From JAGTVG01 sp963820995 (lineage in GTDB: Bacteria > Bacteroidota > Bacteroidia > Cytophagales > Cyclobacteriaceae), in contig CAWGCL010000015.1 of assembly GCA_963820995.1 (NCBI GenBank), positions 1-64,000 of the forward strand: a stretch of DNA of 64,000 nucleotides. The letters are read 5' to 3'. Shown in pieces: positions 30,391 through 39,598 of the stretch. The notes under the pieces were generated by a model, which saw only the letters and a program-made list of their open reading frames with translations, made no database searches and was not told where the DNA came from. Every line of letters starts with the position of its first letter. Position 1 is the first letter of the stretch. The translations under genes were made by a program, and so were the position numbers.

Positions 30391-31164
30391 TTACATTTGA
30401 CGCATTAATCCAGAAAATAAAGCTACTTTTTTAGCATCCTTAGCCTGAAACAAATAGGGAGCGACATCTCTCGCCATCTCATCCATATCTATCTTCTCAC
30501 AATGGGCAAGTATACTATTCTTAAGACCCTCTTTATTTGAAATACTGGTTTTTTGCTCCAGGTAACTCCAAGCTGGATCGATCTGCATACTTAGTAAGAA
30601 GGCAATATCATAAAAATCACGACCTTTATTGCGCTTTCTGTTGAGAACAGCGTAAAACTTCTGTGCTAACAGCAAGGACAAAGGAGTATTAATTATTTCA
30701 GTAAATACATCAAATTTATTAATGATGGTCTTTTCCGGAGTATAATGATAATCTTGCGGTTCAGTATCGAGCTGAATGAGGATCTTTTGTTCCTTATATC
30801 CTGACAATCCTTCCTTAAACAATATCCCCGGGAAACGCACGTAGCAATGAAATGCATCTTTTTGTACTATCTTAATTTCCGTTTCATAGCCCTCCAACTC
30901 AAGTCCCTTTTTAATCAATCCGGATATTTCAGAAAATTCTTTTTTCCCCAATCCTCGATTATCAAAATCCAGGTCTTCGGAAAACCTTTGATTCCCATGG
31001 ATTAATCTTAAACAAGTCCCTCCTAAAAAGATAAGAGACGTTGCATATTCAGATTCGTAGACAATTTCTAATAATTTGTATTGAAGGTATTCCCGGATAA
31101 GAAACTCACCATAATGGTGCAATGACTCCGGATAGAATTTTTGTATTTCCTTTAAGCTAAGCAT
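30391..31164 (-). CDS. abiEii: AbiEii-type nucleotidyltransferase toxin
   Basis: This 257-residue protein of the AbiEii/nucleotidyltransferase family (type IV-like toxin-antitoxin, abortive phage infection) has the polymerase-beta-like motif LIFLGGTCLRL followed by RFSEDLDFD (GGT and DxD active site), a Lys-rich AQKFYAVLNRKRNKGRDFYDI and an acidic helix-rich C-terminus. Known members transfer nucleotides to tRNA or other targets and arrest growth. It overlaps its antitoxin gene upstream by 8 bases, as expected for coupled translation. Its stop is 3 bases from the convergent sensor gene. Substrate unknown. Confidence 0.88.
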   Translation of the reverse strand: MLSLKEIQKFYPESLHHYGEFLIREYLQYKLLEIVYESEYATSLIFLGGTCLRLIHGNQRFSEDLDFDNRGLGKKEFSEISGLIKKGLELEGYETEIKIVQKDAFHCYVRFPGILFKEGLSGYKEQKILIQLDTEPQDYHYTPEKTIINKFDVFTEIINTPLSLLLAQKFYAVLNRKRNKGRDFYDIAFLLSMQIDPAWSYLEQKTSISNKEGLKNSILAHCEKIDMDEMARDVAPYLFQAKDAKKVALFSGLMRQM

Positions 31165-31780
31165 TTAACCATCTTTTAAACTTAATATAGCGCATGAAGA
31201 AAGATTTGTTTTTCATAAGCATAGCATATTGTTCCATTCTCAACATGTCAATCGAATCCAGAATTTCCTTCCTGTTGAATCTCCATGATTCAAAATCTTC
31301 TGTACTTTTCATTGAGACTTCGAGATATAAGAGATCAAGTAATGCTTTTTCAGGTTCAGCAATTCTTATATTATGCTCTTCAATAAAAGGCAAAAGACTA
31401 TATCCGAAATAATGTGAATTTTTAATGTTCCGATAAATGAAATTTACTTCAGATCCCCCCAGATTTCTAGTTCGTTTTGTTGTGATACTGGTAATTTGGA
31501 ATACTGCTTCTGGAATGAATCCGTAATAATCCAGAGCAGATTGTAAAGAAATATAGGAAGGCTCAAATATTCTGTTGGCTATATACCACCATAAACGGGT
31601 ATCTTTAGGAACATCATTGAAAATATAATATCCTCTTAGAACTTTTTGCACGTAGCCTTTTTTTTGCCACTCAGTGAGGCGTTTCCTGTCAAAACCAGGA
31701 AAATGTTTCCTTGCATCATGAACTGAAAAACAGAGAAATGATGAAAATTTTTCTTTGAATATAGGATAATTTATATTCAA
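31157..31780 (-). CDS. abiEi: AbiEi-type antitoxin / transcriptional repressor
   Basis: This 207-residue partner of the toxin has an N-terminal winged helix (FSVHDARKHFPGFDRKRLTEWQKKGYVQKVLRGYYIF) and a C-terminal domain with YISLQSALDYYGFIPE and RIAEPEKALLDLLYL, typical of AbiEi antitoxins. The family represses its own promoter through inverted repeats. The start used here is TTG (31780); an ATG 10 bases earlier (31790) is in another frame and begins MKYIEYK, which recalls the start of related antitoxins, so a one-base frameshift at the 5' end is possible. Confidence 0.82.
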   Translation of the reverse strand: MNINYPIFKEKFSSFLCFSVHDARKHFPGFDRKRLTEWQKKGYVQKVLRGYYIFNDVPKDTRLWWYIANRIFEPSYISLQSALDYYGFIPEAVFQITSITTKRTRNLGGSEVNFIYRNIKNSHYFGYSLLPFIEEHNIRIAEPEKALLDLLYLEVSMKSTEDFESWRFNRKEILDSIDMLRMEQYAMLMKNKSFFMRYIKFKRWLNA

Positions 31781-31825
31781 TATATTTCATTTGTGGGTTA
31801 AATATAGCACATATATGAAATATAT
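31780..31825. promoter_or_regulatory. Inverted repeat at the abiE promoter (candidate operator)
   Basis: ATATATTTCAT (31780-31790) and ATGAAATATAT (31815-31825) form a perfect 11-bp inverted repeat with a 24-base gap, covering the start and upstream region of abiEi. This fits the known autoregulation of AbiEi-type antitoxins. The remaining 31826-32030 shows no gene. Confidence 0.55.
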
Positions 31826-32030
31826 CAAATTATTTGAAGTTTTTTTAATCTTAAGATAAAACAATAGTTCAACAGGAGTCATAGAAGAATACAATCAAAT
31901 AAATTGTCATAACAGATATTCTTAACTCTCATATAAGTTTTGGCTTTATTAAAATTCCTGTATCATCATTCATATAGAAAAGTATGTCCTTGTTATTAAA
32001 TGGATCTTTTTTTTCTTAAATTGAATGTGA

Positions 32031-32068
32031 TAGTGCGCGAAAATTGCTCACCAAAGAGCAATTTTTTT
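32031..32068 (+). promoter_or_regulatory. Hairpin with U-run in leader of the second sensor gene
   Basis: AAAATTGCTC (32040-32049), a 6-base loop and GAGCAATTTT (32056-32065), then further T. With its flank TAGTGCGCG it matches the susC-side element at 25246-25281. It lies 117 bp before the start codon. It could be an attenuator, an operator or a small dispersed repeat. Confidence 0.5.
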
Positions 32069-32184
32069 CAGGAGGGGATTTTTCAATTAATTCTCTTCAT
32101 ATGTTCTTATTTAATCGCCAAAAAAGTAAGTCCGGAAATCTTGACTCCAATTCCTGATGAACTTCCACTTAGAAAAATATCATC

Positions 32185-35100
32185 ATGTCAATTTTAAAGC
32201 ATTTGAATGGAATCCCTTTCATTGTTATACTTACTATCACACTTACCGCCCACGCCCAGGATTTTCTCCACAATCTTACATACCTGGAATTTAACAAAGC
32301 CAATGGATTTGATGCAACTGGAGTTCGGGCTTTTCATGAGGATAGTCTGGGATTTATGTGGGTGGGAACGGAAAATGGTTTATACCGTTTCGATGGGAAG
32401 GAGATGATGTTAATACTGAACAGCATTCAAATTAATGATTCCCTGGAAGTTCTACTGGATATTAGCGCAATACATGAAGACGAGCAAGGAATATTCTGGC
32501 TTGGGATTAGAAGAAATCATACTGTTGGATTGTTAAAGTTTGATCCTCAGTCAATGCAGCATAAACCATTTAATATTTACCCGGCTAATATCCCCATTGA
32601 AAAGAGATGGATTAATAGCATATATCAGGATAAAAACAACATTCTTTGGTTGCCAACAGATGCTGGCGGACTGATACTTTTTGACATGGAAAATGAAAGT
32701 CCATCTGCTTTAATTTGTCCGGAAGAATCCGAACTTTCATTTCTTGAAAAGTATAACATATTACCCCATAGGTTTTTTGATATCCTACAGGTTCTACCAG
32801 ATTCTTCCAGGGGAAATATATGGTTAACCACAACCTATGGTCTTTTTTTGTTTAATCCTGACGATAATTCCTTCCAGGCATTTATTCCAGATGAAGCACC
32901 TATAAAGAGTGATAATAGTATATGTTTTGCCACATTTGATTCTTCTGGTCTGTTATGGATCACCTTTGCAGGATGGTTATACCGCTTCGACCCGGACAGC
33001 AAGGAATTTGAACCAATTTATAAAGAATTTAAGGATTATAGACTGGGTTACGATTATCGTTCTAAGCCTTGCTTCAATCCGAAAAACGATAATCAACTAA
33101 TATTAACCAGCAATAACGGAACCATGATTATTAATGTTGAAAATTATAATTACCAAATGATATTGGATAAAATGGATCCGGGAAAAAATCTTACACTTAT
33201 ATCTGGTGCTGTATTTGATTCATATGGTAATCTCTGGTTAGGATCTCTGAATGAAGGTATTACAATTGTTTCCAGAATCAATAATCCATTTAAGGCAATC
33301 TGGGAGATATCAAATAAAGGTTTTTTTGATTCAACAGGATACATGTTGCGCTGTATTGATATTTCAGCTGATAATAAATTATGGATAGCTGGAGGATATT
33401 TTTTAAGGGCTCTTGACCTTGATATTAAGAAACTTGGTCCTGAGAAGTATTCTCATATTCCTGGATGCTTTCAAAATAATTTTGGTATCGATGGCATCCA
33501 TTATCTCAGATGTGACCCAGGTGGTGAGGATTTATGGATATCAAGTTGGGGCACTTGCTTTCAAAAATACAATCCGCGAACAGGAGATTATCTCCTTATT
33601 AATCCATATCCTCAAGGTAAACCATTAGCTATTCAGGGATTGGAGTGGGATAGCCTGGGATATGTATGGGGAGGAGGTTTTATGGGTATTGTTCGTATAG
33701 ATCCTGAAACCGGACAATATGTTCACTTTGAACTGGATTCTATCTTTCTAAAACATAGAGATAAATGGGGCGATTTTGAATATTCTGGAGATGGATTTAT
33801 TTATTCATTAATGAAGACCGGCAATGAAGAAATTCTATTTCAAAACCGAAACAATGTATTCACATTGGAAATACTGAAAGATAATAATCCGGAGGATATC
33901 CATATTGAGAAATACAAGTTTAAAGAATTAATACCAAGACACTTCATTGAAGATAGAATTGGGCCAGAAAAGGGCTATCTGAAAAAACCTATGATCGACA
34001 ATTTTGATCACCTATGGTTTAGTATTGGAGAAACCGGTCTCTTCCACTATGATCCTGAAAATAAAACAACTAAGAAATATACGACTGAAGACGGATTGGC
34101 AAGAAACAGTATAAGTACCATCATAATGGATGATCGGAACAGGATTTGGATTGGATGTTATGAAGGCTTAAGTTGTCTTATCCCTGAAACAAATGAGATT
34201 TATAATTTTTTTGAAAGTGACGGAATGGTTTCATCCAGTTTTCGGGTTATTGATCATGTTTATGAAGGACATAGCCAAAAAGACGATTCCGGGAACATTT
34301 ATATGGGAACCTCAAGAGGCGTGATCTATTTTGATCCGGATGAGGTAATAAAAAATATAAATAGGCCATCGGTAGTATTGTCATCCTTGGTTATCAATAA
34401 TGAACAAATCGAACCCTTGGAAAATGGAGTTATAAACAAGTCAATCAGTTATTTCCCTGATATATATCTTAAACATAACGATCGGCAGGTATCCATCCAA
34501 TACGCTGTGCCGGATTTCACCAAGAACTATCAACGCATTAAGTACCAACATAAATTAGAAGGATTTGACGATCAGTGGATAGATGCGGGCGAAATGACTC
34601 GTCTCACCTATAGTCATATTCCACCTGGCAAATATCAATTAAAAATAAATGCTTCAAACACGAATATTTTTTTTGAAGAGGATGCTGTTTTCCTAAATAT
34701 TTATATGGCTCCAGCTCCCTGGTCGACATGGTGGGCCTATCTTGGATATATAATTTTTGCAGGGTGGATAATTTTTTTTATGGTCTATCTTGTGATTAAA
34801 AGAAACTATGATAATAAAAAACTTGAATTGGAACATATAGAATATGAAAAAATCAAGGAATTAGAAGAAGCCAAAACCAGATTTTTCATACAAATATCCC
34901 ATGAGATCCGAACTCCATTGTCTCTTATTCTTCAACCCATTGAATCTCTATTTAAGGGAGAAGCAGTAGGTGTCGAAACTAAATTTTATGGTATTATTCG
35001 ACGAAATGCGTTGCGATTGAATGAATTACTTGACCAGATACTCGATTTTTCTCGACTGAAAACAGGAAAGATAAGACTTAAAGTAAAGGATCGGGATTTA

Positions 35101-36501
35101 GTGGAATTTGTAAGATTAGTTGTAGCTAATTTTGAATCGTTGATAGAATCACATGGATTAAAGCTGGCATTAGATATTCCTGTTATTGAATCCATAATAT
35201 GTTATTTTGATTCTGATAAGTTGGAAAAGGTTTTGAACAATCTTATAGTTAATGCTATTAAATTTACTAAGGAAGGCCAGATAACAATAAGGATAGAAAA
35301 GCGAGAAAAAAATGAAGGATTTCAAACACAAAATCATAATATAGATTCTATTATCCATCTTAGGGGAAAAAACTTTGTTGTCATTTCTATTAATGACACA
35401 GGAATTGGCATTGAAAAGGACCAAAAGAATTTGATTTTCCATCGTTTTTACAGAGGAATTGAGAATCAACAATACGATGGGATTGGGATCGGGCTATCAC
35501 TTTCAAAAGAATTGGTCGATTTACATAAAGGTGCCATTTGGGTTGAAAGTGAGCCAGATCAGGGTTCAACTTTCTTTGTAATACTGCAGCTAGGGAAATC
35601 TCATTTTTTAGATGAAGAAATTCTCATTTCTGACAAAGAGGATGAAACCAGCCAGGCAATAGATATGCTTACGGATTTTGCATTAATGGAGGACGATGAG
35701 GATTCAGCTTTTGAGACAACTAAGCCATCTGTTTTATTTGTTGAGGATAATGAGGATATGAGACAGTATGTGAAACACTATTTTGAGGATGAATATCTTT
35801 TTCATGAAGCTCAAGATGGTGAAGAAGGTCTAGAAAAAGCTATCGAAATTGTACCAGACATTGTAATTAGTGATATTATGATGCCAAAAATAAATGGTCT
35901 GGAGTTATGCCGTCGCTTAAAAGAGGACCAACGTACCAGACACATACCAATAATTATGCTTACTGCCAAAGTTGATAAGGATAGTAAAATAACCGGGCTG
36001 GGAGTGGGTGCTGATGATTATATATCAAAACCTTTCAATATAGAAGAATTGTTGATTAAGGTGAAAAACCAGATTGATCTGATGGACAAATTAAGAGACA
36101 AATTTAAACAAGAATTTTTCTTAAAAGATAAAAAAGGAATTGCAAAATCCAGGGATGAAAGGTTTATCAATGATATCGTAGATGTGATTATGAAAAATCT
36201 GGATGATTCAGAATTTGGTGTTGAGGTACTAAGTCATGAAATAGGATTAAGTCGATCCCAATTATATAGAAAATTAAAAGTACTCACCTCCCAGACGCCA
36301 CAAGAGTTTATTCGGTCTATTCGTTTAAAAAAGGCTGCCGAATTACTCATAAAAAAATCTGGAAATATCTCTGAAGTAGCCTATGCAGTTGGATTTGATA
36401 ATCTTCCCTATTTTACACACTGTTTCTCAGGTTTCTATCACGTTTCCCCTTCCAATTATGCAGAATCAAAGTTGCATGAAAAAAGTGGAGGAATTGTATA
36501 G
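32185..36501 (+). CDS. Hybrid two-component system sensor (HTCS) with AraC-type output
   Basis: This 1438-residue single-protein two-component system has a signal peptide (ending TAHAQ, about residue 25), a periplasmic propeller (about 28-740; repeats such as DSLGFMWVGTENGLYRFDG), a Y_Y_Y domain (SHIPPGKYQLKINAS) and a membrane helix (about 850-870). Then follow HisKA with SHEIRTPLSL, HATPase (NNLIVNAIKFTKEG, DTGIGI, GIGIGLSLSKELV), a receiver (VEDNEDMRQY, SDIMMPKING, SKPFN) and a C-terminal AraC helix-turn-helix (about 1340-1430; LSHEIGLSRSQLYRKLKV, EVAYAVGFDNLPYFTHCF). Such proteins sense glycan or other nutrient fragments and activate a nearby susCD locus. Intact over 4.3 kb. Its ligand and target are unknown; susCD at 20-25 kb is the obvious candidate. 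Confidence 0.95.
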   Translation: MSILKHLNGIPFIVILTITLTAHAQDFLHNLTYLEFNKANGFDATGVRAFHEDSLGFMWVGTENGLYRFDGKEMMLILNSIQINDSLEVLLDISAIHEDEQGIFWLGIRRNHTVGLLKFDPQSMQHKPFNIYPANIPIEKRWINSIYQDKNNILWLPTDAGGLILFDMENESPSALICPEESELSFLEKYNILPHRFFDILQVLPDSSRGNIWLTTTYGLFLFNPDDNSFQAFIPDEAPIKSDNSICFATFDSSGLLWITFAGWLYRFDPDSKEFEPIYKEFKDYRLGYDYRSKPCFNPKNDNQLILTSNNGTMIINVENYNYQMILDKMDPGKNLTLISGAVFDSYGNLWLGSLNEGITIVSRINNPFKAIWEISNKGFFDSTGYMLRCIDISADNKLWIAGGYFLRALDLDIKKLGPEKYSHIPGCFQNNFGIDGIHYLRCDPGGEDLWISSWGTCFQKYNPRTGDYLLINPYPQGKPLAIQGLEWDSLGYVWGGGFMGIVRIDPETGQYVHFELDSIFLKHRDKWGDFEYSGDGFIYSLMKTGNEEILFQNRNNVFTLEILKDNNPEDIHIEKYKFKELIPRHFIEDRIGPEKGYLKKPMIDNFDHLWFSIGETGLFHYDPENKTTKKYTTEDGLARNSISTIIMDDRNRIWIGCYEGLSCLIPETNEIYNFFESDGMVSSSFRVIDHVYEGHSQKDDSGNIYMGTSRGVIYFDPDEVIKNINRPSVVLSSLVINNEQIEPLENGVINKSISYFPDIYLKHNDRQVSIQYAVPDFTKNYQRIKYQHKLEGFDDQWIDAGEMTRLTYSHIPPGKYQLKINASNTNIFFEEDAVFLNIYMAPAPWSTWWAYLGYIIFAGWIIFFMVYLVIKRNYDNKKLELEHIEYEKIKELEEAKTRFFIQISHEIRTPLSLILQPIESLFKGEAVGVETKFYGIIRRNALRLNELLDQILDFSRLKTGKIRLKVKDRDLVEFVRLVVANFESLIESHGLKLALDIPVIESIICYFDSDKLEKVLNNLIVNAIKFTKEGQITIRIEKREKNEGFQTQNHNIDSIIHLRGKNFVVISINDTGIGIEKDQKNLIFHRFYRGIENQQYDGIGIGLSLSKELVDLHKGAIWVESEPDQGSTFFVILQLGKSHFLDEEILISDKEDETSQAIDMLTDFALMEDDEDSAFETTKPSVLFVEDNEDMRQYVKHYFEDEYLFHEAQDGEEGLEKAIEIVPDIVISDIMMPKINGLELCRRLKEDQRTRHIPIIMLTAKVDKDSKITGLGVGADDYISKPFNIEELLIKVKNQIDLMDKLRDKFKQEFFLKDKKGIAKSRDERFINDIVDVIMKNLDDSEFGVEVLSHEIGLSRSQLYRKLKVLTSQTPQEFIRSIRLKKAAELLIKKSGNISEVAYAVGFDNLPYFTHCFSGFYHVSPSNYAESKLHEKSGGIV

Positions 36502-36751
36502 CATTTAACCTTTCAAAAGTTTCAAAGAATCATAAACTGTTTTGCAACGTCATTGACATTAATTACAACATGACTATAAATGCATTAATGACATTTCTCT
36601 TAACTTTCTTCTAATTTCTTTATAAAAATGAATGTGAATAACGCATTGCATTTATAGATCAAATACTAAAACATATTGAAAACGATTAGCTGATGAAATC
36701 ACTTTAAAATAATTCCAGTCAGCATTCTGCAAAATTTAAATATTAGATCTG

Positions 36752-37300
36752 ATGAAAACAATAAGAGTCTTATCCTCAGCATGCATTATGATGCTGTTTA
36801 TTATTATTCCCCTTGGTTACTATTCATGCAGTAATGACTGTGATCCCTGCGGAGATTGTGAAACTCTTGATGAGGCTACATGTTCATGCATTGTTGATTT
36901 AAATTGCAGGTGTGAAAATGGGGTAAAAGATGGTGATGAGGAGTTCATCGATTGTGGGGGAGACTGTCCTGATTGTACATGTGATAGCGATGCTTGTAAA
37001 GATTTAACAGGGGAATCTCAAAGGTCGTGGAAATTATCAAACACTCAAGATCATGATCCATGCCTTACCAATTTGAGGCTTAATTTCAGGGTTGATCATA
37101 CTGTAAGTATATCAGGTGATTGTGGTAGTAGTTGCAATTACACATGGAATTTTGATGATCCTGATAATCCTCAATACTTAGAATTCAGTAATTCAACCTC
37201 GACTTCATGTAAGGATATTAAATACTTTATTGTAACGCTAAATAGGGATACATTGACATATATGGACCATTATGGTTTTCATCGAATCTGTACTCGCTAA
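36752..37300 (+). CDS. Cys-rich lipoprotein with a NGVKDGDEEFIDCGG motif
   Basis: This 182-residue secreted protein has a lipoprotein signal ending in YYSCSND, then a Cys-rich segment with CENGVKDGDEEFIDCGGDC, a short module found after signal peptides or as a linker in many Bacteroidota surface proteins. The C-terminal half has the pattern of small lipocalin-like domains (RSWKLSNTQDHDPC, then LRLNFRVDHTVSIS and FIVTLNRDTLTYMD). It resembles the later neighbour at 38017 in layout. It lies 250 bp after the AraC-type sensor on the same strand. Function unknown. Confidence 0.7.
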   Translation: MKTIRVLSSACIMMLFIIIPLGYYSCSNDCDPCGDCETLDEATCSCIVDLNCRCENGVKDGDEEFIDCGGDCPDCTCDSDACKDLTGESQRSWKLSNTQDHDPCLTNLRLNFRVDHTVSISGDCGSSCNYTWNFDDPDNPQYLEFSNSTSTSCKDIKYFIVTLNRDTLTYMDHYGFHRICTR

Positions 37301-37437
37301 ATATGTTATTATACACCAAGTTGAGTCTTTTAGCTTGTGGAAAATGAATGAATTGTATGTAAGATCAATTGAACCATTAAAAATCTCCTATGTTCCAATC
37401 GTGGATTAGCTAAAGTTCACATCTAAACAATATTATT

Positions 37438-37908
37438 ATGAAAAGTTATAAAATTGTCTCAAAACTCATGTTATTGATTGTTTTCTTTATTTCTGGGCCT
37501 TCTCTTTTAAATGCCCAATCCGTCCAAGAGAAATCATGGACTCAAGATTTTTCTTTATGGGTGCCCTGTGCTAACGATGGATTAGGTGAACAGGTGGTAG
37601 GAACGGTCGATCTTCATCTTGTGTTTCATTATAAAGATGGAGTGCAAACAAAGATAGTAGCTCACGCTCCGGGCGGAATATTAGTTGGCCAAACAACAGG
37701 CACCCTCTTCCATACTACAGGAGTTACCCTGTTTCTTGTAGATAACAATCCTGACAAAGGAGCATTTACAGACACTTTCGTGAATAGATTCAATGTTGTT
37801 GGAAAAGGAGGGGTGCGATTTTGGATATTTGACACAATTCATGTTACAGTTAATGCAAATGGCGAAACAACTGCTAACATACTAAAGACAACTACTTCTT
37901 GTAAGTAG
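37438..37908 (+). CDS. Secreted protein of unknown function
   Basis: This 156-residue protein has a cleavable signal peptide (LMLLIVFFISGPSLLNAQS). The mature part is beta-rich, with two Cys near the ends (VPCAND and TTTSCK) and a Gly-rich middle (HAPGGILVGQTTGTLFHTTG). I do not recognise the family. It is followed by a strong intrinsic terminator (37929-37955), so it ends the transcript of this small secreted-protein group. Confidence 0.65.
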   Translation: MKSYKIVSKLMLLIVFFISGPSLLNAQSVQEKSWTQDFSLWVPCANDGLGEQVVGTVDLHLVFHYKDGVQTKIVAHAPGGILVGQTTGTLFHTTGVTLFLVDNNPDKGAFTDTFVNRFNVVGKGGVRFWIFDTIHVTVNANGETTANILKTTTSCK

Positions 37909-37928
37909 ATTTTTGCAGGCTTTATTTG

Positions 37929-37955
37929 AAAGCCCAGGTATTTACCTGGGCTTTT
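37929..37955 (+). terminator. Intrinsic terminator
   Basis: AAAGCCCAGGTA (37929-37940) pairs perfectly with TACCTGGGCTTT (37943-37954), and TTTT forms the 3' tail. It lies 20 bases after the preceding stop codon. Confidence 0.85.
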
Positions 37956-38016
37956 CTTAAACTGACAATGGGGATAATATTCCTCTAAAACGTGACTACC
38001 TGAAATATATATAGCT

Positions 38017-38562
38017 ATGAAAAATGACAATTTAAATTTTAAGATTTATTTATCCATTTTATTGATGTCGTTTAGTTTTTCATGCGATACGCTTAATGAT
38101 GATAGAGTATATCCAAGGATAAAGGATCCATTATCTGAAAAAAATTATTTGCATTGCTCAGATGATGAATGTGATTTATTGACAAACGATTCCGAAAGGG
38201 AATGGATAATGGTTGAGGTTTTTAATCCGTATGACGAGGAAATACCTGTTGAATATACTTGGATTTTCACTTTCACTTGTAATTATACTTGTAAGCTACG
38301 AACCAATGATCCACGATTCAAAGAGGGTTTAGAATTGGTGCTGTTTTCATGGTCGGTCACTGAAAGTTATGGTGAAAGAGTCTTAAATCTTGAAGTTATT
38401 AGTGATGAACAGCCACCAGAGGAATTGGATTGGGTAAATGGGGTCATTCTTCTTAAAGAGCTATCGGACAATATTTTAAAAATTATGATTATGGATGGAT
38501 CAATACTCAAATATGAGATATATTTTGATCCAGATCGTTATTCTCCGATCATACGGACCTGA
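38017..38562 (+). CDS. Small lipoprotein, possibly lipocalin-like
   Basis: This 181-residue protein has a lipoprotein signal (LSILLMSFSFSCDTL). The body has EREWIMVEVFNPYDEE, WIFTFTCNYTCKL and VLNLEVISDEQPPEE, with alternating strands ending in LKIMIMDGSILKYEIYF, a layout like the lipocalin-like domains of other Bacteroidota lipoproteins and of the neighbour at 36752. Function unknown. It stands alone after a terminator and ends before a bidirectional hairpin. Confidence 0.6.
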   Translation: MKNDNLNFKIYLSILLMSFSFSCDTLNDDRVYPRIKDPLSEKNYLHCSDDECDLLTNDSEREWIMVEVFNPYDEEIPVEYTWIFTFTCNYTCKLRTNDPRFKEGLELVLFSWSVTESYGERVLNLEVISDEQPPEELDWVNGVILLKELSDNILKIMIMDGSILKYEIYFDPDRYSPIIRT

Positions 38563-38740
38563 ATAAATTCTACTAAAATTAAATCAAAAAAACTGTTTTT
38601 GAAAAACCGGCCAACTATTTAAGGAATCAATAAAATATATAGGAGTTTACCTAGTTAACAGAGATTTTATTCCACAGAATGCATTTGTTGGGATTTACTA
38701 TCTGATAAAGTTTCAACTAATATGAAGGTATCAAATTTTC

Positions 38741-38776
38741 CCTATGCCCGAGGGTAAATCCTCGTTCGAGCATAGG
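38741..38776. terminator. Bidirectional hairpin between convergent genes
   Basis: CCTATGC (38741-38747) pairs with GCATAGG (38770-38776), with an inner CGAGG/CCTCG pairing. A/T-rich stretches flank both sides. It lies between the lipoprotein gene (+) and the GNAT gene (-). Confidence 0.65.
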
Positions 38777-38796
38777 TATTTTAAAATTATTTAATT

Positions 38797-39327
38797 TCAC
38801 ACCGTTTCAGGATGCTGGATTTCGCCTAACTTATTCAATATACGGACGGCGGCAGAGTTCTCACCTTCCGTGGATAAGGAGATCTTCTTGATCTGGCCTT
38901 GCTCTATAGCTGTTAACAAGGTCTTGTATACCAGCTGTGTGCCAATCTTCTTTTTCCTGAAATCTTCCAGTACATATAACAGATCCATATACAGGTTGGA
39001 ACCTAATAACCAGGAATTCAACTTACCAATTAACCTTCCTGCTTCATCAAAAGCCAATACATAAAAATATTTCGTTACCTGAACCCTTCTGTCTAATTTC
39101 GCTTTGAATTGCTCCAAACTCATGAAATCATTTTTGGTATAAATATCCGGAAGCGCCTGCTTGGCCTTGTTGTCGAGGTACAGATATTTTGTGATCAACT
39201 TTTCAGGAATATCCCTTTCCACAACAACTTTAAAATTGTTAAACCTGGATTCCAGGTCTTTCAATTCTTTTGAAATCCTTTCTAATTTAACGGATTGTAT
39301 TCTTATGTAATTTTCAAAAAGCGCCAT
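38797..39327 (-). CDS. GNAT-type N-acetyltransferase
   Basis: This is a protein of about 176 residues from the ATG at 39327 (MALFENYIRIQSVKLE); a longer frame upstream begins with an unlikely GTG-type extension. The N-terminal helix is followed by a GNAT fold: YVLAFDEAGRLIGKLNSWL, DLLYVLEDFRKKKIGTQLV (acetyl-CoA loop, an R/QxxGxG/A variant) and the C-terminal strand and helix SLSTEGENSAAVRILNKLG. The substrate is unknown. It is divergent from the UMF1-type transporter. Confidence 0.72.
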   Translation of the reverse strand: MALFENYIRIQSVKLERISKELKDLESRFNNFKVVVERDIPEKLITKYLYLDNKAKQALPDIYTKNDFMSLEQFKAKLDRRVQVTKYFYVLAFDEAGRLIGKLNSWLLGSNLYMDLLYVLEDFRKKKIGTQLVYKTLLTAIEQGQIKKISLSTEGENSAAVRILNKLGEIQHPETV

Positions 39328-39412
39328 AAAACCTGAATTTACTAAACAATGGACTTTATTCAAAAAAATAAAAACTGAAATTTTAATTTGAGTTTCTTCA
39401 GGTCTGTCTTTT

Positions 39413-39598
39413 GTGATCACCCCAAACGAGAAGAGAAAAATTCAGTCTATTCATTCAAAGGACACTCGCAGATGCCGATTGGTTGGATCGATATATAAAA
39501 ATCAGGGTTTGAAGTGTATGAAAATGATATTAACTTGTAAGACGAGATCGGAAGGCCATCAGGAAGATGACAATTTATATAAGATAACAATTCATTGA
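39413..39598 (+). pseudogene. Possible remnant of a Vsr-type mismatch endonuclease
   Basis: The stretch encodes ITPNEKRKIQSIHSKDTRR, reminiscent of the N-terminus of Vsr endonucleases (PExRSxxMSxIxxKxTKPE), then IYKNQGLK in line with the following helix. Another frame gives NDINL and RPSGR fragments. No full catalytic domain exists. The match is recalled and weak; the stretch may be a chance reading of the region between the GNAT and transporter genes. Confidence 0.25.
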
